A stretch of DNA of 6,149 bases from Actinomycetota bacterium. Its GTDB lineage: Bacteria > Actinomycetota > Actinomycetes > Nanopelagicales > Nanopelagicaceae. The stretch's first letter is position 1. Every line of letters starts with the position of its first letter. Of this stretch, positions 1 through 5,642 are shown in pieces. The translations under genes and the position numbers were made by a program. Under the pieces are notes generated by a model. It was not told where the DNA came from, ran no database searches, and saw nothing but the letters and a program-made list of their open reading frames with translations. The stretch covers positions 1-6,149 of the forward strand of contig CANLTP010000060.1 in the NCBI GenBank assembly GCA_947494085.1, in the 5' to 3' direction.

Positions 1-57
1 CATCAAATTCATTGGCCAAGAATATCGTTCAGTTTCACCTCTTGAACCAACTGGGAG

Positions 58-63
58 TAGCGT
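58..63 (+). promoter_or_regulatory. Candidate -10 for the desulfurase-like gene
   Basis: TAGCGT (TAnnnT) is followed by 7 nt and the GTG at 71, consistent with a leaderless start. The alternative signal, GGGAG at 53-57, stands 13 nt from the GTG, too far for an efficient ribosome-binding site. Confidence 0.3.
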
Positions 64-70
64 TCTATGC

Positions 71-1123
71 GTGGTTTCCATCACCCCGAATTTCCAATCC
101 GAGCCCCGTCTCCATGAGGCTGCTCGGATAGCGCTGCCCCATATTTTTGAGGCGGCTTGGCCAGATCCAGCAAAACTTGGAATCGATTCTAAGAGTGCTG
201 CCCTTCTTTTAAATGAAGCCAGAGAAACTTTTGCAAGTCATCTGGGAATTCGCAGTGATGAAGTCAACTTTCTGGGCGAGCCCAATCTTGGTTTCCACCT
301 AGGACTGAGCGGCTTGATGTCTGAAAAGAAGAGATTGGTCTACAGCAATGTGGACCGGATGGAAATTTTCGCCGTTTCAGAGAACCACTCATCCGAAATG
401 CTGTCAGTTTCGAAAACTGGCCAGATTGATTTCTCTGGTTTAACGGCTAGCGATGTTGTTTCACTTCAACTCTGCAACCGAGAAACTGGGATTATCCAAA
501 GTGGGCGTCCTGAAAATGTTTCTGGTTTATTCATCGATGCAACCACATCTGGAACTCGAATCGCATTGCCTGAAAACTGGAGCACTGCGCTCTGGGATTC
601 AACTACTTGGGCCGGCCCAAGTGGAATCGGAGTGTTTGCAGTTTCAAAGGGCGCGGATTGGAAGAATCCGCTCCCCCATCTAGATGGACGAATAAATCCA
701 GGACCGACCTCACTTCCCTTAATTGTGGCTAGCGCATTAGCAATCGACAGTTGGGTCGCGGATGAGAAGAATCTTGCAGCCAAAATTGCAGCAATTAATA
801 GTGATATCAGAAATTACATTTCATCGAATATTCCAGATTCAGATTTCGCACCGGGCGGCGCCGACCACTTAATTAGCGCCTCGTTTTTATATGTAAATGC
901 TGAGCAGTTGGTAACAGCGCTTGCTGATAAAGGTTATTCCGTTGATTCAGGATCGGCCTGCAGCGCTGCCAATATGCAGCCAAGCCATGTTCTATCGGCA
1001 CTAGGTTTGCTGACCCAGGGAAATATTCGATTAACTATTCATCACGCAACAACATTCGATGACGTGAAAGCTTTCCTAGAAATTTTGTCTCAAACTGTCA
1101 CTGAATGCCGCGGTGCAAAATGA
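71..1123 (+). CDS. Cysteine desulfurase-like (aminotransferase class V fold) protein lacking the PLP lysine
   Basis: This is a 350-residue fold-type I protein of the NifS/IscS/SufS family, which normally uses PLP to take sulfur from cysteine. Family landmarks in order are His106 (NHSS, the PLP-stacking His), N136-R-E-T-G, Asp156 (IDATTS, the VDAxQS position), the GPSGIG turn near 182-187, the mobile cysteine loop GSACSAANMQPSHVL with Cys297, and Arg320 (IRLTI), the usual substrate-carboxylate arginine. The SAHK segment before GPxGIG reads DSTT (176-179), so the Schiff-base Lys is Thr179 (codon 605-607). The VDAxQS Gln is Thr159, and the phosphate-binding Thr of the SGATE loop aligns with Asn72. 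The frame is intact. GTG at 71 is the first start codon in this frame in the window; the frame stays open to the left edge. A weak GGGAG lies 13 nt upstream and TAGCGT 7 nt upstream. It overlaps tusA by ATGA. Family membership is confident; desulfurase activity is doubtful. Confidence 0.85.
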   Translation: MVSITPNFQSEPRLHEAARIALPHIFEAAWPDPAKLGIDSKSAALLLNEARETFASHLGIRSDEVNFLGEPNLGFHLGLSGLMSEKKRLVYSNVDRMEIFAVSENHSSEMLSVSKTGQIDFSGLTASDVVSLQLCNRETGIIQSGRPENVSGLFIDATTSGTRIALPENWSTALWDSTTWAGPSGIGVFAVSKGADWKNPLPHLDGRINPGPTSLPLIVASALAIDSWVADEKNLAAKIAAINSDIRNYISSNIPDSDFAPGGADHLISASFLYVNAEQLVTALADKGYSVDSGSACSAANMQPSHVLSALGLLTQGNIRLTIHHATTFDDVKAFLEILSQTVTECRGAK

Positions 1124-1329
1124 TCGTAGATTGCCTAGGGAAACGGTGTCCACTGCCAATTATCGAATTAGCAAAGGCGCTAGCCGATAAGCCAATTGGT
1201 TTTACAGTTACACTTCTAAGCGATGATCCAGCCTCAGCACCTGATTTAATTGCTTGGGCGCGTATGACTGGAAATGCTGCAGAAGCTGGCGAACTAAACA
1301 CTTTCCAAATAACTAAATTAACCGACTAA
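1120..1329 (+). CDS. tusA: TusA-family sulfur carrier protein
   Basis: This 69-residue protein is of the TusA/SirA/YeeD family, cytoplasmic carriers that hold persulfide sulfur on one cysteine and pass it to tRNA thiolation, molybdenum cofactor or other sulfur pathways. The signature is at the N-terminus: DCLGKRCPLP with the CPxP cysteine at Cys10, followed by the amphipathic helix IIELAKAL and the typical SDDPASAPDLIAWARMTGN stretch (about 34-52). The whole length is a normal single TusA domain. I chose ATG 1120 because it overlaps the stop of the upstream desulfurase-like gene (ATGA, 1120-1123), pointing to translational coupling. An in-frame ATG at 1105 would only add MPRCK from within the upstream gene. 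As far as I recall, some actinobacteria carry these two domains as one fused protein, which supports a functional pair. The 3' end overlaps the convergent adoK gene by 12 bp. The downstream acceptor cannot be told from sequence. Confidence 0.88.
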   Translation: MIVDCLGKRCPLPIIELAKALADKPIGFTVTLLSDDPASAPDLIAWARMTGNAAEAGELNTFQITKLTD

Positions 1330-2307
1330 TCGTGGTTCGAGCTTCCCACTAACTTCACCAGCTGCATCTTGCCCGTAAGCGGCAGCGAATCTTTCGATAA
1401 ATTCATTCTTTGTAAATTTATATTCTTGGGTTCCTTTAATTTCGATACAGAAAGTCGCAAGCATTGACCCGATCTGGGCACATCGTTCGTGGTTCAATCC
1501 CCAAGCAAGCCCCGCAACAAATCCAGCACGGAAGCAATCACCAACACCGGTTGGATCAATCTTCATCTTCTCTTTTGGAACTCCGACTGTTATTGGATCC
1601 TTACCATGTTCTTCAACTCTCGCGCCATCAGATCCGAGGGTGATTACGCGAACCGCAACCTTGCTGAAAATTTCCGCATCGCTCCATCCAGTTTTTTGGA
1701 TAGTGAGCGCAAGTTCGTATTCATTTAAGAAGAGATACTGCGCGCCTTCAATTAGTAACTTAATTGCTTCGCCATCCATACGCGCTAGTTGCTGTGACGG
1801 GTCAGCGGCAAATGGAATTCCCATATCTCGCGCGCTCTGACTGTGGCTTAGCATCGCATCTGGATCGTCGGGTGAAATTATTAGCAAGTCGAATTTTCCA
1901 GTTTTTTCAATAACTGGTGCTAGTTCTATTTCACGGGCTTCACTCATTGCTCCGGGAAAGAATGATGCAATCTGGTTCAGCTCTTGATCAGTTGTCACCA
2001 TAAAGGATGCGGTTAAAAGTTCCTTTGAAATCTTTACATGAGTTGTATCAACGCCATGTCTGGTCAACCAAGAATCGTAATCAGCCCAGTCAGTTCCGAC
2101 GGCAGCAATTAAATAAGGATTCAATCCCAGAGCGCCGATTCCGAATGCAATATTTGCGGCGGTGCCACCACGTCGAATATCTAAACCATCAACCAAAAAG
2201 GAGAGTGAAACTTTATCTAGAGATCCCGCAACTAAAGAGTCGGTGAACTTTCCCGGAAATGTCATCAAATGATCGCGCCCGACAGAGCCAGCGCAGGCAA
2301 TTTTCAT
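1318..2307 (-). CDS. adoK: PfkB-family carbohydrate/nucleoside kinase, adenosine kinase-like
   Basis: This 329-residue kinase of the ribokinase/PfkB family is most like the mycobacterial adenosine kinase, which phosphorylates adenosine to AMP with ATP in the cytoplasm. It opens with MKIACAGSVGRDHLMTFPG and has PfkB signature 1 around RRGGTAANIAFGIGALG (45-61). A middle block reads FFPGAMSEAR (116-125) and AADPSQQLAR (167-176). PfkB signature 2 is DPTGVGDCFRAGF (251-263), with Asp257 as the expected catalytic base and GVG as the anion hole. Length matches the mycobacterial enzyme. It lies 22 nt downstream of erpA on the same strand, a probable operon, but has no Shine-Dalgarno. TAATTT lies 7 nt before the ATG, so it may also be made from its own leaderless transcript. 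Its last 12 bp overlap the end of tusA on the other strand. Another sugar or nucleoside substrate is possible; adenosine rests on family resemblance. Confidence 0.85.
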   Translation of the reverse strand: MKIACAGSVGRDHLMTFPGKFTDSLVAGSLDKVSLSFLVDGLDIRRGGTAANIAFGIGALGLNPYLIAAVGTDWADYDSWLTRHGVDTTHVKISKELLTASFMVTTDQELNQIASFFPGAMSEAREIELAPVIEKTGKFDLLIISPDDPDAMLSHSQSARDMGIPFAADPSQQLARMDGEAIKLLIEGAQYLFLNEYELALTIQKTGWSDAEIFSKVAVRVITLGSDGARVEEHGKDPITVGVPKEKMKIDPTGVGDCFRAGFVAGLAWGLNHERCAQIGSMLATFCIEIKGTQEYKFTKNEFIERFAAAYGQDAAGEVSGKLEPRLVG

Positions 2308-2314
2308 AACTTTT

Positions 2315-2320
2315 AAATTA
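2315..2320 (-). promoter_or_regulatory. Candidate internal -10 for leaderless adoK
   Basis: On the minus strand TAATTT is followed by 7 nt and then the adoK ATG. The 22-nt erpA-adoK gap has no Shine-Dalgarno, so adoK may be expressed from its own leaderless transcript as well as by read-through. The region is AT-rich, so a chance match is possible. Confidence 0.3.
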
Positions 2321-2329
2321 ACTGTTTAG

Positions 2330-2710
2330 TTAGTTAAAAGAATCGCCGCAGGCACATGAACCCGCAGCATTTGGATTATCAATTGTGAATCCTTGTTTTT
2401 CAATTGTGTCTACGAAGTCAATTGAAGCACCCATCAAATAAGGAGTACTCATCTTGTCTGTAACGACACTGACTGCACCAAACTTCGTAACGGTGTCGCC
2501 ATCAAGTGTGCGATCATCAAAATAGAGTTGGTATTTCAGTCCAGAACATCCACCAGGTTGAACGGCAACGCGCAGACTTAGGTCATCGCGGCCTTCTTGA
2601 GTTAGAAGCGCAGCAACCTTTGAAGCGGCTACATCAGTAAGGGCAATTCCGGTTGTTCCGGTAGCTGGCGCGCCAGTAATTGTTACCTCTTGTGAAGTCT
2701 CAGTGCTCAT
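2330..2710 (-). CDS. erpA: A-type iron-sulfur cluster insertion protein (ErpA/HesB family)
   Basis: This 126-residue cytoplasmic A-type carrier accepts Fe-S clusters from the assembly scaffold and hands them to target enzymes. The three cluster-binding cysteines are all present: Cys55 in QPGGCSGLKYQL, and Cys119 and Cys121 in the C-terminal GSCACGDSF. The first 20 residues are a Thr/Ser/Gly-rich extension ahead of the conserved domain, which begins near IALTDVAASKVAALL. A good AGGAG (2715-2719) ends 4 nt before the ATG, unlike most neighbours, so this mRNA has a leader and the start is secure. It is the first gene of a likely erpA-adoK unit. It diverges from nadA, whose product is a [4Fe-4S] enzyme and a plausible client. 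Whether it is orthologous to ErpA, IscA or SufA cannot be settled from sequence alone; actinobacteria usually annotate this locus as erpA. Confidence 0.92.
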   Translation of the reverse strand: MSTETSQEVTITGAPATGTTGIALTDVAASKVAALLTQEGRDDLSLRVAVQPGGCSGLKYQLYFDDRTLDGDTVTKFGAVSVVTDKMSTPYLMGASIDFVDTIEKQGFTIDNPNAAGSCACGDSFN

Positions 2711-2714
2711 CGTT

Positions 2715-2719
2715 CTCCT
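2715..2719 (-). promoter_or_regulatory. Shine-Dalgarno of erpA
   Basis: AGGAG on the minus strand ends 4 nt before the erpA ATG. It is the only strong, unpaired ribosome-binding site in the window and fixes the erpA start. Possible -10 boxes further up (TAGCCT, minus strand of 2743-2748, or TATACA, minus strand of 2732-2737) overlap the nadA promoter region and cannot be told apart by eye. Confidence 0.7.
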
Positions 2720-2751
2720 AATTTAAATTCGTGTATAGGTAAAGGCTACTC

Positions 2752-2757
2752 CATAAT
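2752..2757 (+). promoter_or_regulatory. Candidate -10 for leaderless nadA
   Basis: CATAAT (5 of 6 matches to TATAAT) ends exactly 6 nt before the nadA ATG, which would put the transcription start on or next to the start codon. No Shine-Dalgarno precedes this ATG. The -35 is not recognisable. It sits in the 53-nt divergent gap shared with erpA. Confidence 0.5.
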
Positions 2758-2763
2758 GTCCCT

Positions 2764-3915
2764 ATGGGCTCATCAAGACTTTCCGAATTGCTCTTACTCG
2801 GCCAAGGTGCCGATCCGAAGAGCGAACGCGGAGTCTCCTGTGATGGCGAGCTTCCTGCAGCAAGTGACCCACAATTAGTAGAGCGAGCAAGGGTTGCAAG
2901 GGCTGCCCTCGGAGATCGTGCGATGGTGCTGGGCCACCACTATCAGCGGGATGAAGTTATCCAATTTGCTGACATAACTGGCGATTCATTCAAATTAGCC
3001 CAGGCTGCACAATCCAATACTTCTGCGGAGTTTATATTTTTCTGTGGCGTGCACTTCATGGCGGAAAGCGCTGACATTCTCACATCGAAAGATCAAAAGA
3101 TAATTCTTCCTGACCTGGCGGCCGGTTGTTCAATGGCCGATATGGCAACTGCAAAACAAGTTGATGATTGTTGGAAGGCGCTCGAAAAAGTTGGTGTTGC
3201 AAATAGGACAACTCCTATTACTTACATGAATTCATCGGCTGCAATTAAATCTTTTACTGGAAAAAATGGTGGCGCCGTCTGCACCTCTTCTAATGCGATG
3301 CGCGCGATGAACTGGGCCTTTGAAAAGGGCGAGAAAGTTCTATTTCTGCCTGACCAACATTTGGGCCGGAATACCGCCATCTTGAATTTAGGTTTAAAGC
3401 TTGAAGATTGTGTTCTCTGGAATCCTTGGAAACCAAATGGTGGACTAACTGATTCCCAAATAATTAATGCGAAGGTAATTTTGTGGCGCGGACATTGTTC
3501 CGTTCATGGAAGATTCTCCGTAGAAAACATAGACCAGATGCGAGCAAAGGTTCCTGGAATTCAAATTTTGGTCCACCCGGAATGTCAGCATGAAGTTGTT
3601 TCTAACGCTGATGTTGTTGGCAGCACTGAGATGATTATTAAAACCATCGAGAATTCTGCCCCTGGCAGTAAGTGGGCCGTTGGAACTGAGTTAAACCTGG
3701 TGCAACGCCTGGCAAATAGATTTTCAGATCGCGAAGTTCACTTCTTGGATAAAACAGTCTGTTATTGCTCAACCATGAACCGGATTGACCTGCCCCACCT
3801 AGTTTGGGCGATGGAATCCTTGGTATCTGGTCGGTTAGTCAATCAAATCTCAGTCGACTCAGAGACTTCAAGTAACGCAAAAGTTGCGCTTGAGCGAATG
3901 CTCGCCCTACCGTAG
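2764..3915 (+). CDS. nadA: Quinolinate synthase NadA
   Basis: This 383-residue quinolinate synthase condenses iminoaspartate with dihydroxyacetone phosphate to quinolinate in de novo NAD synthesis, using an oxygen-sensitive [4Fe-4S] cluster. Visible landmarks are GHHYQRDEVIQFAD (57-70), the first cluster cysteine Cys122 in AAGCSMADM, TYMNSSA (153-159), PDQHLGRNTA (196-205), the second cysteine Cys245 in WRGHCSVHGRF, HPEC (271-274), and the third cysteine in VCYCSTMNRIDLPHL (Cys335, with Cys333 two residues before). It has the N-terminal extension of about 45 residues and the LERMLALP ending of the longer actinobacterial form, so it looks complete. There is no Shine-Dalgarno. CATAAT ends 6 nt before the ATG, which suggests a leaderless transcript. 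It is followed after 4 nt by the DUF3043 gene. No nadB or nadC is adjacent, so the rest of the pathway must lie elsewhere or be absent. Confidence 0.97.
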   Translation: MGSSRLSELLLLGQGADPKSERGVSCDGELPAASDPQLVERARVARAALGDRAMVLGHHYQRDEVIQFADITGDSFKLAQAAQSNTSAEFIFFCGVHFMAESADILTSKDQKIILPDLAAGCSMADMATAKQVDDCWKALEKVGVANRTTPITYMNSSAAIKSFTGKNGGAVCTSSNAMRAMNWAFEKGEKVLFLPDQHLGRNTAILNLGLKLEDCVLWNPWKPNGGLTDSQIINAKVILWRGHCSVHGRFSVENIDQMRAKVPGIQILVHPECQHEVVSNADVVGSTEMIIKTIENSAPGSKWAVGTELNLVQRLANRFSDREVHFLDKTVCYCSTMNRIDLPHLVWAMESLVSGRLVNQISVDSETSSNAKVALERMLALP

Positions 3916-3919
3916 TGAC

Positions 3920-4459
3920 ATGACAAAAGCCGAAGATAAGAATCCAGATAAAAAAGGTAAGGCAACTCCAAAGCGAAAAGATGCTGTTGCAGCTACAAAA
4001 GTAAATTCAATTACTTCTCCTGTAACTAAAGCTGATCGCTCAAAGAATCGCGAAGCTCTAAAGGCCTCTCGCGCAGCAGCGAGAGCCGCTTACATGCGTG
4101 GCGATGAAAATGCGCTACCCGCTCGCGATCGCGGACCGGTAAAGAGATTTGTTCGTGACTATGTAGATTCTCGTCGTTCGCTCGGTGAATATTTCTTGCC
4201 ACTTATGATCTTTGTATTAGCGTTAACGCTTATCCCATCTGTCGAAATCAGATTTATTGCAATTATTTTCATGTATGGCGCAATGCTCTATTCGGTTGTT
4301 TATGGTTTTTTCGTGAGCAAAAAGATTAAACAGATTGTTGCCGAAAGATTCCCTGGCGAATCTGCAAAGGGTCTAGGAATGTATGGCTGGTTGCGCTCCA
4401 CTCAAATGCGTAAATTGCGCGCACCTGCTCCACAGAAAAAACTCGGTGATAAGGTCTAA
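3920..4459 (+). CDS. DUF3043-family actinobacterial membrane protein
   Basis: This 179-residue protein matches the actinobacterial DUF3043 family, whose function is unknown to me. The N-terminal half is strongly basic and hydrophilic. It begins MTKAEDKNPDKKGKATPKRK, including the family's typical GKxTPKRxxA block, and later has RAAYMRGDENALPARDRGP (about 54-72) and RRSLGEYFLP. Two hydrophobic segments follow, about residues 91-106 and 110-132, joined by a very short turn. A basic C-terminal tail (133-179) comes after them. The pattern suggests a hairpin in the membrane with both ends on the cytoplasmic side. I start it at ATG 3920, 4 nt after the nadA stop; an in-frame ATG at 3884 would add 12 residues encoded inside nadA and lose the normal family N-terminus. 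There is no Shine-Dalgarno, so translation probably depends on coupling with nadA. Confidence 0.85.
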   Translation: MTKAEDKNPDKKGKATPKRKDAVAATKVNSITSPVTKADRSKNREALKASRAAARAAYMRGDENALPARDRGPVKRFVRDYVDSRRSLGEYFLPLMIFVLALTLIPSVEIRFIAIIFMYGAMLYSVVYGFFVSKKIKQIVAERFPGESAKGLGMYGWLRSTQMRKLRAPAPQKKLGDKV

Positions 4460-4475
4460 ATAAGTTTAAATAAGT
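4457..4475. repeat. 9-bp direct repeat between convergent genes
   Basis: TAAATAAGT occurs at 4457-4465 and 4467-4475, covering the DUF3043 stop codon and most of the 20-nt gap to the aldo/keto reductase stop. No hairpin or T-run terminator is visible in this gap for either gene. Confidence 0.6.
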
Positions 4476-4479
4476 CTAA

Positions 4480-5481
4480 TTAAGCTCTTGGATTTGGGCT
4501 CTCTGTTCGTTCCGGACTAGTTTCAGGAATCGAACCGAGGGCTTTATCTATTTCTGCAAGAACTTGTGGTGAAAGCTTTACGCCTGACGCTTTAACATTT
4601 TCCTTAACCTGTGATGGTTTTGAGGCTCCCATAATTACCGAAGACACATTTGGATTTGCCAGCGCCCAAGCAAGTGCGAGCTGTGACATCGTTAAATCTA
4701 AATTGGCAGCAATCGGCTTCAACTGTTGAACCGCAGCAAGGACCTCATCGCGCATCCATCGGGAAATCATTTCGGCGCCACTCTTCTTATCTGTCGCCCT
4801 TGAACCTGAAGGCGCCTTCTTTCCCGGTAGATATTTACCAGTCAAAACGCCCTGGGCAACTGGCGACCAAACTATTTGGCCGATGCCCTCTGCAACACAA
4901 AGTGGAAGAACCTTGGCTTCAATAACTCGCCAGAGCATCGAGTATTGAGGCTGACTTGATACGAAGCGATCAAAGCCATTTGCCTTCTGGATTTTGATTG
5001 CATCGCCTATCTGCGCCGCTGTCCACTCTGAAAAACCAATGTAGTTAACTTTCCCTTGACGAATGAGATCATCAAAAGCACGTAGTGATTCTTCTAGTGG
5101 GGTCTCATAATCAAAGCGATGCATCTGATACAGATCGATATGGTCTGTGTTCAACCGCTTCAAAGAGGCATTTACTGATTCCATAATATGTTTGCGGGAA
5201 AGTCCACGATCATTCTTGCCTGGTCCAGTTGGCCAATAAACTTTTGTAAATAATTCATAGCTCTCGCGCTTCACACCTTTAAGTGCTTTACCGAGAACGC
5301 TCTCAGCTTTCGTCCCAGCGTAGACATCAGCAGTATCAAAAGTTGTTATTCCGACATCCAAAGCAGCGTGAACGCATTTAATCGCTGCATCTTGTTCAAC
5401 TTGCAAGCCGTGCGTGACCCAGTTTCCATATGCGATTTCTGAGACATACATTCCTGACGAGCCAAGGCGGCGATATTCCAT
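4480..5481 (-). CDS. Aldo/keto reductase, Kv-beta-like subfamily
   Basis: This 333-residue NADPH-dependent aldo/keto reductase is of the voltage-gated potassium channel beta-subunit-like group, a soluble TIM-barrel oxidoreductase reducing aldehydes or ketones. The catalytic tetrad is complete: Asp49 and Tyr54 in FDTADVYAG, Lys80 in LFTKVYWPTG, and His121 in LYQMHRFD. Later signatures are GKVNYIGFSEW, the cofactor-loop region WSPVAQGVLTGKY, and IMGASKPSQVKENVKA near the C-terminus, where the NADP 2'-phosphate is usually bound. I choose the ATG at 5481 (MEYRRLGSSG) because family members begin exactly there. An in-frame ATG at 5547 would add 22 unconserved residues. There is no Shine-Dalgarno, but TACGCT lies 6 nt before the ATG inside a tandem 10-bp repeat. 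It converges on the DUF3043 gene across 20 nt. The physiological substrate is unknown. Confidence 0.9.
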   Translation of the reverse strand: MEYRRLGSSGMYVSEIAYGNWVTHGLQVEQDAAIKCVHAALDVGITTFDTADVYAGTKAESVLGKALKGVKRESYELFTKVYWPTGPGKNDRGLSRKHIMESVNASLKRLNTDHIDLYQMHRFDYETPLEESLRAFDDLIRQGKVNYIGFSEWTAAQIGDAIKIQKANGFDRFVSSQPQYSMLWRVIEAKVLPLCVAEGIGQIVWSPVAQGVLTGKYLPGKKAPSGSRATDKKSGAEMISRWMRDEVLAAVQQLKPIAANLDLTMSQLALAWALANPNVSSVIMGASKPSQVKENVKASGVKLSPQVLAEIDKALGSIPETSPERTESPNPRA

Positions 5482-5482
5482 G

Positions 5483-5502
5483 ATAAGAGCGTATAAGAGC
5501 GT
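5483..5502. repeat. Perfect tandem duplication of a 10-bp unit
   Basis: ATAAGAGCGT occurs twice in immediate succession (5483-5492 and 5493-5502), just upstream of the aldo/keto reductase start. It duplicates the candidate -10 box on the minus strand. Confidence 0.9.
5488..5493 (-). promoter_or_regulatory. Candidate -10 for the leaderless aldo/keto reductase mRNA
   Basis: On the minus strand TACGCT (TAnnnT) is followed by CTTATC and then the ATG at 5481, the same 6-nt spacing as at nadA. There is no Shine-Dalgarno near this ATG. The box lies in a perfectly duplicated 10-bp unit, so an identical box sits 10 bp further upstream. Confidence 0.35.
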
Positions 5503-5601
5503 AGTGTCCTTTTCTGCCAAATTTGCCGCCAAACGGGCAATGACCATCGGACTCGCCTATGCGATTGGCAGGCGTTCTGGCAAAAAGCAATGAAGTAGTG
5601 C

Positions 5602-5607
5602 TAATTT
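5602..5607 (+). promoter_or_regulatory. Candidate extended -10 for the riboswitch-btuF transcript
   Basis: TGCTAATTT (5599-5607) reads as an extended -10 (TG, one base, TAATTT). A start about 7 nt on, near 5614, would place the whole aptamer in the leader, giving about 250 nt of 5' UTR before btuF. No convincing -35 lies at normal spacing; TTGGCA (5565-5570) is too far. Tentative. Confidence 0.35.
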
Positions 5608-5614
5608 TGCGCCG

Positions 5615-5641
5615 CTGAGATAAGCAATCTGCTTTTTTCAG
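5615..5641 (+). repeat. Inverted repeat (12-bp arms) just ahead of the riboswitch
   Basis: CTGAGATAAGCA (5615-5626) pairs with TGCTTTTTTCAG (5630-5641) around a 3-nt ATC loop, with one U-U mismatch and one G-U pair. If transcription starts near 5614, this stem would form the very 5' end of the btuF mRNA. It could alternatively act as a weak terminator because of its T-rich 3' arm, although no + strand gene lies directly upstream. Confidence 0.5.
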
Positions 5642-5642
5642 T

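Noticed and set aside
67..111. ATG at 67 as a start codon
   Set aside because: It is in another frame and runs into a stop after 15 codons.
453..783. Open frames on both strands inside the desulfurase-like gene
   Set aside because: They lie wholly within a gene with clear family motifs and show no domain or start signal of their own.
1105..1119. Earlier ATG for tusA at 1105
   Set aside because: It adds only MPRCK from within the upstream gene; the ATGA overlap at 1120 gives the normal family N-terminus.
1489..2246. Plus-strand open frames across adoK
   Set aside because: They are antisense to a well-conserved kinase with both PfkB signatures and resemble nothing known.
2313..2335. TTAACT/AGTTAA inverted repeat between erpA and adoK as a terminator
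   Set aside because: The stem is short and purely AT-rich, with no T-run following on the minus strand, and adoK follows closely.
3884..3919. Earlier in-frame ATG for the DUF3043 protein inside nadA
   Set aside because: The 12 added residues lie in the nadA coding end, and the basic MTKAED start at 3920 directly after the nadA stop fits the family.
4650..4925. Plus-strand open frame of 91 codons within the aldo/keto reductase
   Set aside because: It is antisense to the conserved barrel and cofactor region, with no recognisable motifs.
5482..5547. Longer aldo/keto reductase starting at 5547
   Set aside because: The extra 22 residues have no family counterpart and no ribosome-binding site; family members start at MEYRRLG.
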